Shown here piece after piece: positions 15,997-25,072 of a DNA stretch of 64,000 nt. How positions within the stretch are numbered: position 1 is the stretch's first letter; each line of letters opens with the position of its first letter. Source of the stretch: Promineifilum sp. (lineage in GTDB: Bacteria; Chloroflexota; Anaerolineae; Promineifilales; Promineifilaceae); the NCBI GenBank assembly GCA_018058545.1, contig JAGOZU010000003.1:18515-82514 (forward strand). The letters run 5' to 3'. A program made the translations under genes and the position numbers. The notes beneath the pieces are model-generated. The model ran no database searches. It had not been told where the DNA came from and worked only from the letters and a program-made list of their open reading frames with translations.

Positions 15997-16338
15997 TTAA
16001 AACGGTCCTTGTTTGCTGAGTTGATAGATAAAGACATCAATGGCGCTTCCGTCAATGAGATGAGCCGTAGTCAGTCTGCGCTCGTAGTCCTCGCCCTCGA
16101 ACTCATCAAGCCTGGGCCAATTCTCCGCTAGGTATTCCGAAGTGAAAACAAAGCCTTGTATTTCATCTCCAGATTGATCCGGAACGATACCGGGATACCC
16201 TGCCGCCGCTCCCCAGCCCTTTGATACCAGCCGTCCCCTGACAGTTGCAGGCTGCCAGGAGCCAGGAATATCACGAAGTATATGCTCGTTGGGCCGGCCG
16301 GGCGCAAGCGTACCATAGACAAACAACCGGTTAATCAT
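15997..16338 (-). CDS. Gamma-glutamylcyclotransferase (GGCT/AIG2-like) family protein
   Basis: A 113-residue protein with the fold signature LFVYGTLAPGRPN at the N-terminus and the acidic catalytic region RLDEFEGEDYERR. Members release 5-oxoproline from gamma-glutamyl amines or peptides, but the family is diverse and the substrate here is unknown. ATG 16338 is preceded by AGGAGAGATA. It lies just downstream of groEL on the same strand but beyond the groEL terminator, so it is probably transcribed separately. Confidence 0.82.
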   Translation of the reverse strand: MINRLFVYGTLAPGRPNEHILRDIPGSWQPATVRGRLVSKGWGAAAGYPGIVPDQSGDEIQGFVFTSEYLAENWPRLDEFEGEDYERRLTTAHLIDGSAIDVFIYQLSKQGPF

Positions 16339-16372
16339 TATCTCTCCTGGACAACTAACAAAGCATATAACG

Positions 16373-16394
16373 AAAAGACCCCTCGCGCGAGGGG
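16373..16394 (-). terminator. Intrinsic terminator after groEL
   Basis: The perfect stem CCCCTCGC/GCGAGGGG (16379-16394) is followed on the minus strand by C-TTTT (16373-16376). It lies 35 nt after the groEL stop codon. Confidence 0.75.
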
Positions 16395-16429
16395 CCTTCG
16401 TATTCCACTATTCAATATCCGGTGCCGGA

Positions 16430-18085
16430 CTAGAAGTCCATATCACCCATGCCCATGCCGCCACCGGGGGGCATGGCCGGGCCCTTGCTGGTTTCCGGGA
16501 TGTCGGTCACCAGCGCCTCGGTGGTCAGGATCATGGCGGCGATGCTGGCCGCATTCTCCAGCGCGCCGCGGGTCACCTTGGCCGGGTCGATGATGCCGGC
16601 CTTGACCATGTTCGGGTACTCGCCGGTCATGACATTGTAGCCCAGCTTCGGATCCTTCTTCTCTTCCTGCAGGCGGCGGACGTTCTGGATGATGACGTCG
16701 CCGTTCAGGCCGGCGTTCTCGGCGATCTTGCGCATCGGGGCTTCGAGGGCCACGCGCAGGATGTTGACGCCGGTGTTGATGTCGCCGGCCGGGGCCGAGA
16801 CATTGTCGAGCGCGGGCAGGGCGTTGAGCAGGGCCACGCCGCCGCCGGGCACGATGCCCTCTTCCACGGCCGCGCGCGTCGCGCTCAGAGCGTCCTCAAC
16901 GCGATGCTTCTTCTCTTTCAACTCGACCTCGGTCGCCGCGCCCACGCGAATGATGGCCACGCCACCGGCCAGCTTGGCCAGTCGTTCCTGCAACTTCTCG
17001 CGGTCGTAATCGGAGGTGCTGTTGTTGATTTCGACCTTGATCTGGTCCACGCGACCGTTGATGGCCGCCTCGTCGCCCTTGCCGTCGACGACGGTGGTGT
17101 CATCCTTGGTGCTGACGACCTTGCCGGCGCGACCCAGATCGGTGATCTGCACGCTGTCCAGCTTGCGGCCGACTTCCTCGGTGATGACCTGACCGCCGGT
17201 CAGGGTAGCGATGTCCTGCAGCATGGCCTTGCGACGGTCGCCAAAGCCGGGGGCCTTGATGGCCAGGGCGTTGATCATGCCGCGCAGCTTGTTGAGGATC
17301 AGGGTGGCCAGCGCCTCGCCGTCGACGTCTTCGGCGATGATGACCAGGTTCTTGCGACCCAGCTGCACCAGCTTCTCCAGCACCGGCAGGATGTCCTGGG
17401 CGGAGCTGATCTTCTTGTCGTGGATGAGGATGTAGGCATCTTCGATGACCGCTTCCATGTGCTCGGCGTCGGTCACGAAATAGGGGCTGATGTAGCCGCG
17501 GTCGAACTGCATGCCCTCGACGTACTCGGTCTCGAACTCCAGCAGCTTCGACTCTTCGACGGTGATGACGCCGTCCTTGCCGACCTTGTCCATGACCGTG
17601 GCGATCAGCTTGCCGATCTCCGGGTCCTGGGCCGAGATGGAGGCCACGGAGGCGATCTCATCGAAGCTGTCGATGGAGATGGCCATGTCGCGGATCTTGG
17701 CGGCCAGCGCCTGGGTGCCCAGCTCGATGCCCTGCTTCAGCAGCATGGGGTTCGCACCGGCGGCCACGTTCTTCAGACCCTCGTGCACCATGTGCTGGGC
17801 CAGAACGGTGGCGGTGGTGGTGCCGTCGCCGGCGATGTCGTTGGTTTTGATCGCCGCTTCCTTGAACAACTGGGCGCCCATGTTCTCATAGGGGTCTTCC
17901 AGTTCGATTTCCTTGGCCACGGTCACGCCGTCGTGGGTGATGGTCGGCGCGCCGAACTTCTTGTCGATGGCCACGTTGCGCCCCTTGGGGCCGAGGGTGG
18001 TGGAAACGGCCGTGGCGACCGTGTCAATGCCGCGCTTCAGCTTGCGGCGAGCGTCTTCCGAAAAAATGAGTTGCTTAGCAGTCAT
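16430..18085 (-). CDS. groEL: Chaperonin GroEL (Hsp60)
   Basis: A 551-residue ATP-driven folding chaperone. It has [40 protein letters not shown], the nucleotide site [12 protein letters not shown], the signature [12 protein letters not shown] and the characteristic C-terminal [10 protein letters not shown]. Length and motifs are normal. It is transcribed with groES, 27 nt upstream, under a CIRCE element (18474-18500), which implies HrcA repression relieved by heat stress. The start is ATG 18085, which leads directly into the conserved [16 protein letters not shown]. Confidence 0.98.
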   Translation of the reverse strand: MTAKQLIFSEDARRKLKRGIDTVATAVSTTLGPKGRNVAIDKKFGAPTITHDGVTVAKEIELEDPYENMGAQLFKEAAIKTNDIAGDGTTTATVLAQHMVHEGLKNVAAGANPMLLKQGIELGTQALAAKIRDMAISIDSFDEIASVASISAQDPEIGKLIATVMDKVGKDGVITVEESKLLEFETEYVEGMQFDRGYISPYFVTDAEHMEAVIEDAYILIHDKKISSAQDILPVLEKLVQLGRKNLVIIAEDVDGEALATLILNKLRGMINALAIKAPGFGDRRKAMLQDIATLTGGQVITEEVGRKLDSVQITDLGRAGKVVSTKDDTTVVDGKGDEAAINGRVDQIKVEINNSTSDYDREKLQERLAKLAGGVAIIRVGAATEVELKEKKHRVEDALSATRAAVEEGIVPGGGVALLNALPALDNVSAPAGDINTGVNILRVALEAPMRKIAENAGLNGDVIIQNVRRLQEEKKDPKLGYNVMTGEYPNMVKAGIIDPAKVTRGALENAASIAAMILTTEALVTDIPETSKGPAMPPGGGMGMGDMDF

Positions 18086-18112
18086 GATAACTTGTCTCCG
18101 TTAATCAATGTC

Positions 18113-18406
18113 TTAGCCGACGATCGCCAGAACGTCAGATTCCTTGAGGATCAACAGCTTCTTGTCGTCGATCTTGACTTCCGTGCCGCCATACTTGGCG
18201 TAGAGCACGACGTCGCCGACTTTCACATCCATCTCGATGCGCTTGCCGTCATCATCGCGACGGCCGGGGCCGACAGCGATCACTTCGCCTTCCTGCGGTT
18301 TTTCTTTGGCCGTCTCCGGCAGTACGAGACCGGATGCGGTCATGGATTCGCGCTCGCGCGGTTCGACAACCAGGCGATCGCCAAGCGGCTTGAGTTTCAT
18401 AGCCAT
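18113..18406 (-). CDS. groES: Co-chaperonin GroES (Hsp10)
   Basis: A 97-residue lid protein for GroEL. It shows [14 protein letters not shown], the mobile loop ([18 protein letters not shown]), [10 protein letters not shown] and the [14 protein letters not shown] end. The start ATG 18406 has AAGGAG eight nucleotides upstream. It is the first gene of the groESL operon, behind a consensus promoter (18512-18539) and a CIRCE operator located between promoter and gene. Confidence 0.97.
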   Translation of the reverse strand: MAMKLKPLGDRLVVEPRERESMTASGLVLPETAKEKPQEGEVIAVGPGRRDDDGKRIEMDVKVGDVVLYAKYGGTEVKIDDKKLLILKESDVLAIVG

Positions 18407-18473
18407 GTCACTATCTCCTTTTCAACGATAGATTATAGATTTGCCAGGTTCCAGGCGTTGGGGAGTTAAATCC

Positions 18474-18500
18474 TTAGCACTCGGTAGATGGGAGTGCCAA
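18474..18500 (-). promoter_or_regulatory. CIRCE operator (HrcA binding site)
   Basis: TTAGCACTC, nine spacer bases, then GAGTGCCAA. This matches the CIRCE consensus TTAGCACTC-N9-GAGTGCTAA at 17 of 18 arm positions. It lies in the groES leader downstream of the -10 box, the classical position for HrcA repression. Confidence 0.93.
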
Positions 18501-18511
18501 ACACCACGAGG

Positions 18512-18539
18512 ATTCTAACACAGGCAGGGGGAATGTCAA
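18512..18539 (-). promoter_or_regulatory. groESL sigma70-type promoter
   Basis: On the minus strand TTGACA (18534-18539) and TAGAAT (18512-18517) are spaced 16 bp. CIRCE overlaps the expected transcription start region. Confidence 0.85.
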
Positions 18540-18584
18540 GAGTATTTTAGCAATCCCAAGCGCGGAGTGCCAATTTGGTCGGCT

Positions 18585-19805
18585 CTACGGCTCTGTGCCC
18601 AACGACGCCCGGCGACACTCGATCAGACCCTCGTTGGCCGCCGCCACCAGCAACTCGTTCGTGGTCGCGCCCAGCACCTGCTCGAACAGCGGCGTCGCCA
18701 GCGCGCAGTTGTTCAGATCGTCGCGAATATAGGCCGAGGCCAGCATGTTGAAAAATCGCGCGTTGAGATTCGTCGCCCGGCCGTAGAGCGTCACCGCTTT
18801 CTCCAGCGCCTTAATCGCATCCTGGTAGTTGTTTTGTTGAAAGTAGGCCTCGCCTAACCGGCCCTGGGCGCGGGCCATCTCGGGATTCAGCCGGGTGGCC
18901 TCCAGCGCGTTTTGTTCGGCCAGTGGCACGTCGCCCAGCTGCAGGTACATATAGGCGCGGCCGTCGAACGCTTCGGCGTTGTTGGGATCCACGTTGATGG
19001 CATCCTCGAAGCTCAGCAGCGCGTCGGGGATGCTGCCCGTGCCATAGTAGTTATAGGCGATCCCGTTGTGGAGATCGGGATTGCCGGGGTCCATCTCCAG
19101 CCCGCGCTGATACTGTTCCAGCGCCTCCGAGTAGCGTCCCTGATAGGTGAAGACCGTCGCCATGTAGAAGCGGGCGATGGGATTGTCCGGCTCGATGCGC
19201 ACGGCATCGTCGGCGAGGAGTTGGGCCTGCTCGTACTTCTCGGGATCACCCTGCAAAACGGTGCCGCCGGCAGCATAGGCCAGGGCGGTCGCGTTGTCGG
19301 GGTTGATGTTGATGGCCTGGCGGGCGGCCTGGGCGGCGTTGGCGTACTGCAAGTTGGCCGCGTTGGGGTCGCCGCGGTCGCTCAGCCGGCCACCCTCGGC
19401 CAGATAGGCGGCCGCGGCCGCCGTCCACACGGCGTCGTTGCCCGGCTCCAGGATGGTGGCTTGCTGGGCTCGCTCCACAGCGCGCTGGGACATGCTTTGG
19501 CGCACCAGCAAATCGATCTCGCGAATGTAGAACTCGACATTCTGCGTGTCCTGTTCTATTGCCAGGTCGTAAAATCTGATGGCTTCCTCAAAGGAACCGT
19601 CAGCCCGGCTGCGTTCGGCCAGAATGGCGAGTTCGGTCGACGAGCGGGTCGGCTCATACGTCGGGGTCGGCATGATCGCCTCGCGCACCTCTTCAGCGTT
19701 CTGGATGATGTAGAGGCTGACGGCGATGCCGAAGATGACGAACAGGACGAGCAGGCAAGACGGTCCCCGGCGCGGATAGCGGGGTGGCTGGCGATTAATT
19801 ATCAT
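18585..19805 (-). CDS. Membrane-anchored tetratricopeptide-repeat protein
   Basis: About 406 residues. A basic N-terminus (RQPPRYPRRG) is followed by one membrane helix, LLVLFVIFGIAVSLYII, and then a long run of TPR units. Examples are ALEQYQRGLEMDPGNPDLHN, ALLSFEDAINVDPNNAEAFD and AIKALEKAVTLYGRATNLNA. It is predicted to sit in the cytoplasmic membrane with the repeats in one compartment as a protein-protein scaffold; partners are unknown. ATG 19805 is used because the in-frame TTG upstream is unsupported. It lies about 100 bp from the MITE-like copy B and reads away from it. Confidence 0.82.
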   Translation of the reverse strand: MIINRQPPRYPRRGPSCLLVLFVIFGIAVSLYIIQNAEEVREAIMPTPTYEPTRSSTELAILAERSRADGSFEEAIRFYDLAIEQDTQNVEFYIREIDLLVRQSMSQRAVERAQQATILEPGNDAVWTAAAAAYLAEGGRLSDRGDPNAANLQYANAAQAARQAININPDNATALAYAAGGTVLQGDPEKYEQAQLLADDAVRIEPDNPIARFYMATVFTYQGRYSEALEQYQRGLEMDPGNPDLHNGIAYNYYGTGSIPDALLSFEDAINVDPNNAEAFDGRAYMYLQLGDVPLAEQNALEATRLNPEMARAQGRLGEAYFQQNNYQDAIKALEKAVTLYGRATNLNARFFNMLASAYIRDDLNNCALATPLFEQVLGATTNELLVAAANEGLIECRRASLGTEP

Positions 19806-19909
19806 ACAGATCAACCTGCATCATAGCAATGGCCGGATGCACAGGCAAACCTGCTCACTGGCGATTAAGCCCGGAGGCGACGCGCGGCCGCGAAAATGAC
19901 ATAACCTTT

Positions 19910-20101
19910 TACAAATTAATCAAGGATGTGCCGTATGGGTTAGACAACCGGGAAATCATCTCCGTGGAAACGGGCGACGTCGCTTCCCGGTTGCCTGACC
20001 TTTCTTCGAAGAGGGCGAGGCAGCGGGGAATTAGGGTGGTTCTGCGAAACGATGATGATTTCGCCGCTGCCTCGCCCCTACCGCTTCCGCATTAATTTGT
20101 A
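19910..20101. repeat. MITE-like palindromic element, copy B (with extra hairpin)
   Basis: A 192-bp element bounded by perfect 11-bp terminal inverted repeats (TACAAATTAAT at 19910-19920, complement at 20091-20101). It shares with copy A the TIR-adjacent text and the first palindrome (19937-19952 with 19986-20000). Copy B additionally holds a second perfect 14-bp palindrome (GGGCGAGGCAGCGG at 20013-20026, complement at 20064-20077). It is flanked by a further 8-bp inverted pair TGACATAA (19897-19904) and TTATGTCA (20113-20120). It fills most of the 327-bp gap between the GT2 and TPR genes. No coding capacity is evident. Confidence 0.85.
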
Positions 20102-20132
20102 TACCTGAAAAATTATGTCAATTCGAGCTGCG

Positions 20133-21086
20133 TCAATCCCGGTTGCGAAATCGCCATAGCACGCCGGCCGGATAGCCGGCCATTTTGGCTATGTCGCCGA
20201 TCAGGCGGATGATGAGGACGAGGCCAAGGGCGCGCAACCGCTCCGGCGGCCGCCAGCCGCGTGTGCCGGTCCATAGACGCTCGGCCGGTCGTCGGGTGTA
20301 GGCTCCCACGCCCAGCGCCATGAGCGCCCATCCGATCCATTTCTCACGCCAGATCCAGCGCAGGATGAGCGGGATACCGATCAGATAGGTGACGTAACGG
20401 ATCGCGTGACGCTTGATCCACAGATTGGCCTTCCCGTCGCCGCGAGCATAGGCGTAATATTGCCGGTAGAAGGAGCGCAAATCGGATCGCGGCCGGAAGT
20501 AGGCCACCGCGCCGGGCACGAAGGGGAACGGGCCGTACCGCTCACGCAGGGCCATATCAAAGACGAGGTCCTCGCTATGCTCCAGCCATTCGGGATAACC
20601 GCCCACGGTCGCCCAGGCGCTCTTGCGATAGGCCACCGAACGGCTGGACGGCAAAAAGGTCTGCGGGTCGATGTCGTCCAGCGTGGGCAGCACGGTCGAA
20701 CCCATGACAACTTCAAAATCGGTGTAGGGGTCGGCCTCGAACCAGCCGCTGACGACCTGCACCGATTCATCGGCGAAGGGGGCGACGATCTCCTCCAGCC
20801 AGGTGGGAGACAGCACGACGCCGGCATCGGTCCCGGCGATGATGTCGCCGGTGGCCGCGGCTATGGCGACATTGCGCCCGCGACTGATGTTGCTCCCCGG
20901 CTCCTCCACAACCCGCAAGGGCAGCCATTGGCGGTATTCATTGAGGACCGCCAGGGTGCGATCGGTCGAGCCGCCATCGCAGATGACGACCTCGTCGGGT
21001 TGGCGTGTCTGGTCGTAGATCGAGTCGAGCAGCGGCCGGAGCGCCTCGCCTTCGTTCTTGACGGTGGCGATAATCGATACCTTCAT
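20133..21086 (-). CDS. Family 2 glycosyltransferase
   Basis: A 317-residue GT-A fold enzyme starting MKVSIIATVKNEGEALRPLL. It shows the nucleotide-sugar-binding VVICDGGSTDRTL, a GRNVAIAAATGDIIAGTDAG segment in which TDAG stands for the DXD metal site, and an acceptor-side WLEHSEDLVFDMALRERYG with the ED pair. A hydrophobic segment near residue 240 (YLIGIPLILRWIW) could anchor it to the membrane. It probably adds a sugar to an envelope glycolipid or polysaccharide. ATG 21086 is the family-consistent start; no strong ribosome-binding site is seen. It is divergent from the HD-domain gene. Confidence 0.85.
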   Translation of the reverse strand: MKVSIIATVKNEGEALRPLLDSIYDQTRQPDEVVICDGGSTDRTLAVLNEYRQWLPLRVVEEPGSNISRGRNVAIAAATGDIIAGTDAGVVLSPTWLEEIVAPFADESVQVVSGWFEADPYTDFEVVMGSTVLPTLDDIDPQTFLPSSRSVAYRKSAWATVGGYPEWLEHSEDLVFDMALRERYGPFPFVPGAVAYFRPRSDLRSFYRQYYAYARGDGKANLWIKRHAIRYVTYLIGIPLILRWIWREKWIGWALMALGVGAYTRRPAERLWTGTRGWRPPERLRALGLVLIIRLIGDIAKMAGYPAGVLWRFRNRD

Positions 21087-21181
21087 GTTACTATCTAGCA
21101 GTATGGAACACTGCATGGGGCGTTTCGTTGCTAGGCGCGGTCGTTTTCCCGCGGTTCATGACAGACAGGGGGCGAGCTTCG

Positions 21182-21745
21182 ATGGATGCTGACCGGATCA
21201 TCGAATTGCTGCTGCACGGCAACCAGCTGAAGCGGACGACGCGCACGGGTTGGGCCCAGCGGGGCGTGCCCTCGCCGGAGAGCGTGGCCGCCCACAGCTT
21301 CGGCGTCGTGTACGCCGCCTTGCTGTTGTGCGAACTGGTGGAGGAGCCGGTCGATCTGACGGCCGTCCTGGCCATGGCCGCGCTGCATGACCTGCCGGAA
21401 GGGCTGACGACCGACATCCCCAAACCCGCCTGGCGCTTTCTGCCGGAGGGGGCCAAGGCCGCGGCCGAACGCAAGGCCATGGAGCAGATCGTCGGCGAAT
21501 CGCCGGTCCGCGCGCGCTGGCTGGTGTGGTGGGAGCAGCTAAACCGCAACGATACGGCCGAGGCGCGGCTTGTCCACGACGCCGACAAACTGGACCAGTT
21601 CCTGCAGGCCTATATCTATGAGTTGCAGACGGGCAATCGACGGCTGGCGGAGTTCTGGAGCGTGCCCCACGTCTTTCATTTCGCCCCTGCGCAGGCGGTT
21701 TACGATGCATTGCGCCGGCGGCGAGACGGCTCTGGCGCGCCGTAG
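21182..21745 (+). CDS. HD-domain hydrolase (YfbR/HD_3-like)
   Basis: A 187-residue protein with the metal-dependent phosphohydrolase pattern: SVAAHSFG (first His), AALHDLPEG (HD pair) and HDADKLDQFLQAY (distal Asp). This arrangement matches the HD_3 subgroup that includes 5'-deoxynucleotidases. The substrate is likely a nucleoside monophosphate, by family analogy only. The start ATG 21182 has GGGGCGAG upstream; alternative in-frame starts at 21158 and 21128 lack support. A paralogue is encoded at 34619-35227. Confidence 0.8.
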   Translation: MDADRIIELLLHGNQLKRTTRTGWAQRGVPSPESVAAHSFGVVYAALLLCELVEEPVDLTAVLAMAALHDLPEGLTTDIPKPAWRFLPEGAKAAAERKAMEQIVGESPVRARWLVWWEQLNRNDTAEARLVHDADKLDQFLQAYIYELQTGNRRLAEFWSVPHVFHFAPAQAVYDALRRRRDGSGAP

Positions 21746-21832
21746 AACCGTTAAGGGCGCGCCTGATTACCTCTTCCTGAGATAGAATTGCCGGCCCGGC
21801 CCGTATTGGGCAGAATACGAGATGGTTTAGTT

Positions 21833-23323
21833 ATGCCGATCCGACGACATTCACTCGCTTTTGCGCTCATCCTGCTGGGGGTTACGCTGTTGGCGCTGCC
21901 CATCCGGCTAATGGCCCAGACGGCCGAGCCGCTGCCCACTCCGACCCTGGCGGCCCCGCCACCGGCCGCCCCGACCGGGACCGACCCGTCCGCGCCCCTT
22001 ATCCCGCAGGTCCACACCGTTCAGGACGGTGAGAACATGACTATCATCGCCGCCCAGTATGGCGTCACGGTCGAAGATATTCTGGCCGTCAATAATCTGG
22101 CCAACGGCGATTTACTGCAGGTGGGGCAGGAGTTGATCATCCCCGGCGGCACGGGCGAGGCGGTGGCCACGTCCTATACGATCGTGCCCGGCGACACCGT
22201 GGCGGCCGTCGCCGCCCTGTTCAATACGACTCTGGCCGAGGTCGTCGCCACCAACCGGCTGATCATCGCCAACCCCCCGCTGCTCAGCGGTCAGGCCATC
22301 CCGGTCATCAGCCGCACCGGCTCGGCCGCCGCCCAACCGGTCACCGGGCTGCCCTATCTGGTCGCGCCGGGCGACACCCTGCTGCTGGTGGCCCTGAGCC
22401 ATAACATCACCCCGGCAGAACTGGCCCAGGCCAACGGCCTGACCGTTGACTCGCGCATCTTCCCCGACCAGCGGCTGCGCATCCCCGATGGGTCGGCCGT
22501 CTATCACGACCTGCCCGAGGGCTGGCTCGATCTGCGGGTCAACCAGCCGTCACTGGCCCAGGGATCGACGCTGTCGATCTTCGTACGCAACATGCTGCCC
22601 GGCACACCGGCCGGCCGCTTCGGCGACATACCGCTCCATTTTGCGCCCTTTGAGGACGGCTATCTGGCCCTTGTCGGCATCGATGCCTTCACCGAACCGG
22701 GCGTCTACGAGCTGGAACTGTCGGGTGGTGACGAGCGCGATCTGTGGCAGCCATTACGCGCCCTGATGACGGTAGCGGATGGCGGCTATGGCACGCAATA
22801 CATCGAGATCGGCGACGAGTTGAGCGGCCTGCTGGATCCGGCCGTGCGCGCCGCCGATGATGCCTTTCTGGAGGGCATCTACGCCGTTTTCAGCGGCGAG
22901 AAACATTGGAGCGACGTGTTCCAGGCGCCCCTGACGACGACGATCATCTCGGCCGACTACGGCGGGCGACGATCCTACAACGGCGGCCCGATTGAAATCT
23001 ATCATACCGGCATTGACTATGCCTCCGCCACGGGAACCGACGTGCTGGCCCCGGCGGCGGGTGTGGTCGTGTTTGACGATGTGACCGAACTGCGCGGCAA
23101 TGTGATCATCATCGATCACGGCCTGGGGGTCATGACCGGTTATTACCACCTGTCGGAGTCGCTGGTCGACGTGGGGCAGGTCGTCGCCACGGGCGAGGTC
23201 ATCGGCCGCGTCGGCTCGACCGGTCTGTCCAGCGGGTCGCACCTGCATTGGGACCTGCGGATCATGAACGTCCCGGTGAACCCGGCCATGTGGCTGCAGG
23301 CGGCCATCCCCGGCCCCCGCTAG
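21833..23323 (+). CDS. LysM x3 and M23 peptidase, exported cell-wall hydrolase
   Basis: A 496-residue exported protein with an N-terminal signal helix (FALILLGVTLLALPIRLMA). Three LysM peptidoglycan-binding repeats follow (HTVQDGENMTIIAAQYGV..., YTIVPGDTVAAVAALF..., YLVAPGDTLLLVALSHN...), then a ~150-residue linker domain. The C-terminal M23 (lysostaphin/LytM) peptidase domain has its zinc ligands in HTGIDYA and GSHLHWDL. It probably cleaves peptide cross-links or works in cell division or envelope remodelling. ATG 21833 places the signal peptide correctly. A second M23 protein lies at 36970-38238. Confidence 0.92.
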   Translation: MPIRRHSLAFALILLGVTLLALPIRLMAQTAEPLPTPTLAAPPPAAPTGTDPSAPLIPQVHTVQDGENMTIIAAQYGVTVEDILAVNNLANGDLLQVGQELIIPGGTGEAVATSYTIVPGDTVAAVAALFNTTLAEVVATNRLIIANPPLLSGQAIPVISRTGSAAAQPVTGLPYLVAPGDTLLLVALSHNITPAELAQANGLTVDSRIFPDQRLRIPDGSAVYHDLPEGWLDLRVNQPSLAQGSTLSIFVRNMLPGTPAGRFGDIPLHFAPFEDGYLALVGIDAFTEPGVYELELSGGDERDLWQPLRALMTVADGGYGTQYIEIGDELSGLLDPAVRAADDAFLEGIYAVFSGEKHWSDVFQAPLTTTIISADYGGRRSYNGGPIEIYHTGIDYASATGTDVLAPAAGVVVFDDVTELRGNVIIIDHGLGVMTGYYHLSESLVDVGQVVATGEVIGRVGSTGLSSGSHLHWDLRIMNVPVNPAMWLQAAIPGPR

Positions 23324-23390
23324 GGGCGAGCTTCGGGCACGCACCGGCGACCCTCGACCGTGTGATCCCCGCGACATCATTTCCTTAACA

Positions 23391-23419
23391 TTGGCAAGCG
23401 ACCGCCCGATGGGTATAAT
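23391..23419 (+). promoter_or_regulatory. Promoter of the unknown two-gene unit
   Basis: TTGGCA (23391-23396) and TATAAT (23414-23419) are spaced 17 bp. A small GGTTC-TAAT-GAACC inverted repeat (23425-23438) lies at the expected start site and might be an operator. Confidence 0.65.
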
Positions 23420-23471
23420 CAGATGGTTCTAATGAACCCCGGAAGGCTTAGCCCCGGTACAGGAGCGATCG

Positions 23472-25043
23472 GTGAATCAGACTCAAATACAGACGGCGGA
23501 GTATTGGGAATCCCAATTCTCGCTCTCCGATTCCGACCTTGAGCAAATCTACAACTACTTTCTTGAAACGGGAAAACCCCAGGCCTCGGCCGGTTTGGCT
23601 GAGTTGATCATTCAACATCGGGTGCAAGAGCGCGAGAGGGAGCTGCGGCGCGTCATGACCGGCCGCACCGTTTACCAACCGCAGCGCACCTATGAAGTCG
23701 GGGAGGAGCTGATCTTCCCGGCGCTCAAGCTGGCCCAGGGCGTGGTGACCGGCGTGCGCGAGGGGTTCAACCCCGATTACGGCCAGTTCAACGTCATCGA
23801 GGTCGAGATCAAGGGCAAGTCGCGTGAATTTGCGGCCGACTTCAAGGAACAGCATCTGCTGAATATCGACAACGGCGACGACGAACTGACCGCCCGGATG
23901 ATCGGCGATGCCCAGGATATTCAGGCGGCTTATGGCCCTGTCGTGGCCAAGAAGATCGGCAAATCCCTGCAAGGGCGAGAGGACTTCATCAGCGTCGGCA
24001 ATCGCTGGTTCTTGAAGTCGCTCCTGGCCGACATCAACATCGGCCATCTTCACCTGACCGAGGCCATCCTGGAAGTGGCCGACGGCGGCCCTCTGACCAC
24101 GGCCGAGATCCTCCCACAGCTGGAGCTTGACCCCGACATCGATTCCTCCGTGCAGGATTTCTCCCTGACGCAGCAAATGTTGCTCGACGGCCGTTTCGAT
24201 GAGGTGTCGCCATATGGGGCGCCAACGTGGTTCCTGCGACGCATGGAGCCGGAGGGCGTCCAGACTATCCCGGAACGGCTCGCCTACCAGCCGGTCACTT
24301 ACGATCGCGGCGTGCTGAGTCCGCAACAACTCTTGCTGGAGCAGGAACTGGATGATGAGTGGTCCGATCTGCCTCCAGTCGAGACGGCCGGCCCCACCCA
24401 AATCACCCTGTCCTACCCGCATCGATGGGCCGGAACGCTGCCCATCAACTCAAAGACGCGCGCTTTGTTCAATCCCGACCGGTCGCCGCGCCAGCGGATC
24501 ATCCTGATGGATGATCAGACCGGCGAGCGCATCCCGGCCTGGGTGGTGGCGGAAGGGCGCTATGTCTACGGCCTGTCCCAATGGTATCGCGATAACCAGA
24601 TACCGGTCAGCGGATTCATTCATCTGCAGCCCGGCTCCGAACCCGGAGTCATCATGCTGGGTTTCGACCGCCGTCGCCCGCAACGCGAATGGGTGCGCCT
24701 GGCCGTGGTGAAAGACAACCGGATTCAGTTTGAACTGAATCGTCGCTCTGTCCCCTGCGGCTATGACGATCTGCTGATCGTCGGCACGGACGTGGTGACG
24801 GCCATCGACGCCCACGCGCGCCGGGCCTCATCGCCCTCCACATCGGTGGCAGGTTTGCTGACCGAGGTATTTCCGACTCTGGCCGGATTGACGCCGCAAA
24901 ACACCGTCCATGCCAAGACGCTCTACAGCGCCGTCAACATGCTGCGACGGTTGCCGCCGGGTCCGATCTTCGCCGAACTGGTGCGCAATCCCGCGTTCAA
25001 ACCCGTGGGCGACCATTACTGGCAATATGCAGGCGCGGCCTAG
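23472..25043 (+). CDS. Unrecognised 523-residue protein with a winged-helix-like middle segment
   Basis: I do not recognise a named family. The start GTG 23472 has AGGAG six bases upstream. The N-terminal ~60 residues are helical (SDSDLEQIYNYFLETGKPQ). Residues ~70-130 look beta-rich and nucleic-acid-binding-like (FPALKLAQGVVTGVREGFNP). The segment ~195-260 (HLTEAILEVADGGPLTTAEILPQL, then LLDGRFDEVSPYGAPTWFLRRM) has the helix-helix-wing pattern seen in HARE-HTH/RpoE-type winged helices; this is inference. The C-terminal ~200 residues are mixed alpha/beta. There is no signal peptide. The 150-residue gene at 25073 follows after 29 nt and probably forms an operon with it. Confidence 0.75.
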   Translation: MNQTQIQTAEYWESQFSLSDSDLEQIYNYFLETGKPQASAGLAELIIQHRVQERERELRRVMTGRTVYQPQRTYEVGEELIFPALKLAQGVVTGVREGFNPDYGQFNVIEVEIKGKSREFAADFKEQHLLNIDNGDDELTARMIGDAQDIQAAYGPVVAKKIGKSLQGREDFISVGNRWFLKSLLADINIGHLHLTEAILEVADGGPLTTAEILPQLELDPDIDSSVQDFSLTQQMLLDGRFDEVSPYGAPTWFLRRMEPEGVQTIPERLAYQPVTYDRGVLSPQQLLLEQELDDEWSDLPPVETAGPTQITLSYPHRWAGTLPINSKTRALFNPDRSPRQRIILMDDQTGERIPAWVVAEGRYVYGLSQWYRDNQIPVSGFIHLQPGSEPGVIMLGFDRRRPQREWVRLAVVKDNRIQFELNRRSVPCGYDDLLIVGTDVVTAIDAHARRASSPSTSVAGLLTEVFPTLAGLTPQNTVHAKTLYSAVNMLRRLPPGPIFAELVRNPAFKPVGDHYWQYAGAA

Positions 25044-25072
25044 CGCCGGCAGCTGACGAGGAGACGTTATCT

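Noticed and set aside
16904..18469. 521-codon open frame opposite groEL and groES
   Set aside because: An antisense shadow of a strongly conserved gene; no start signal or family resemblance.
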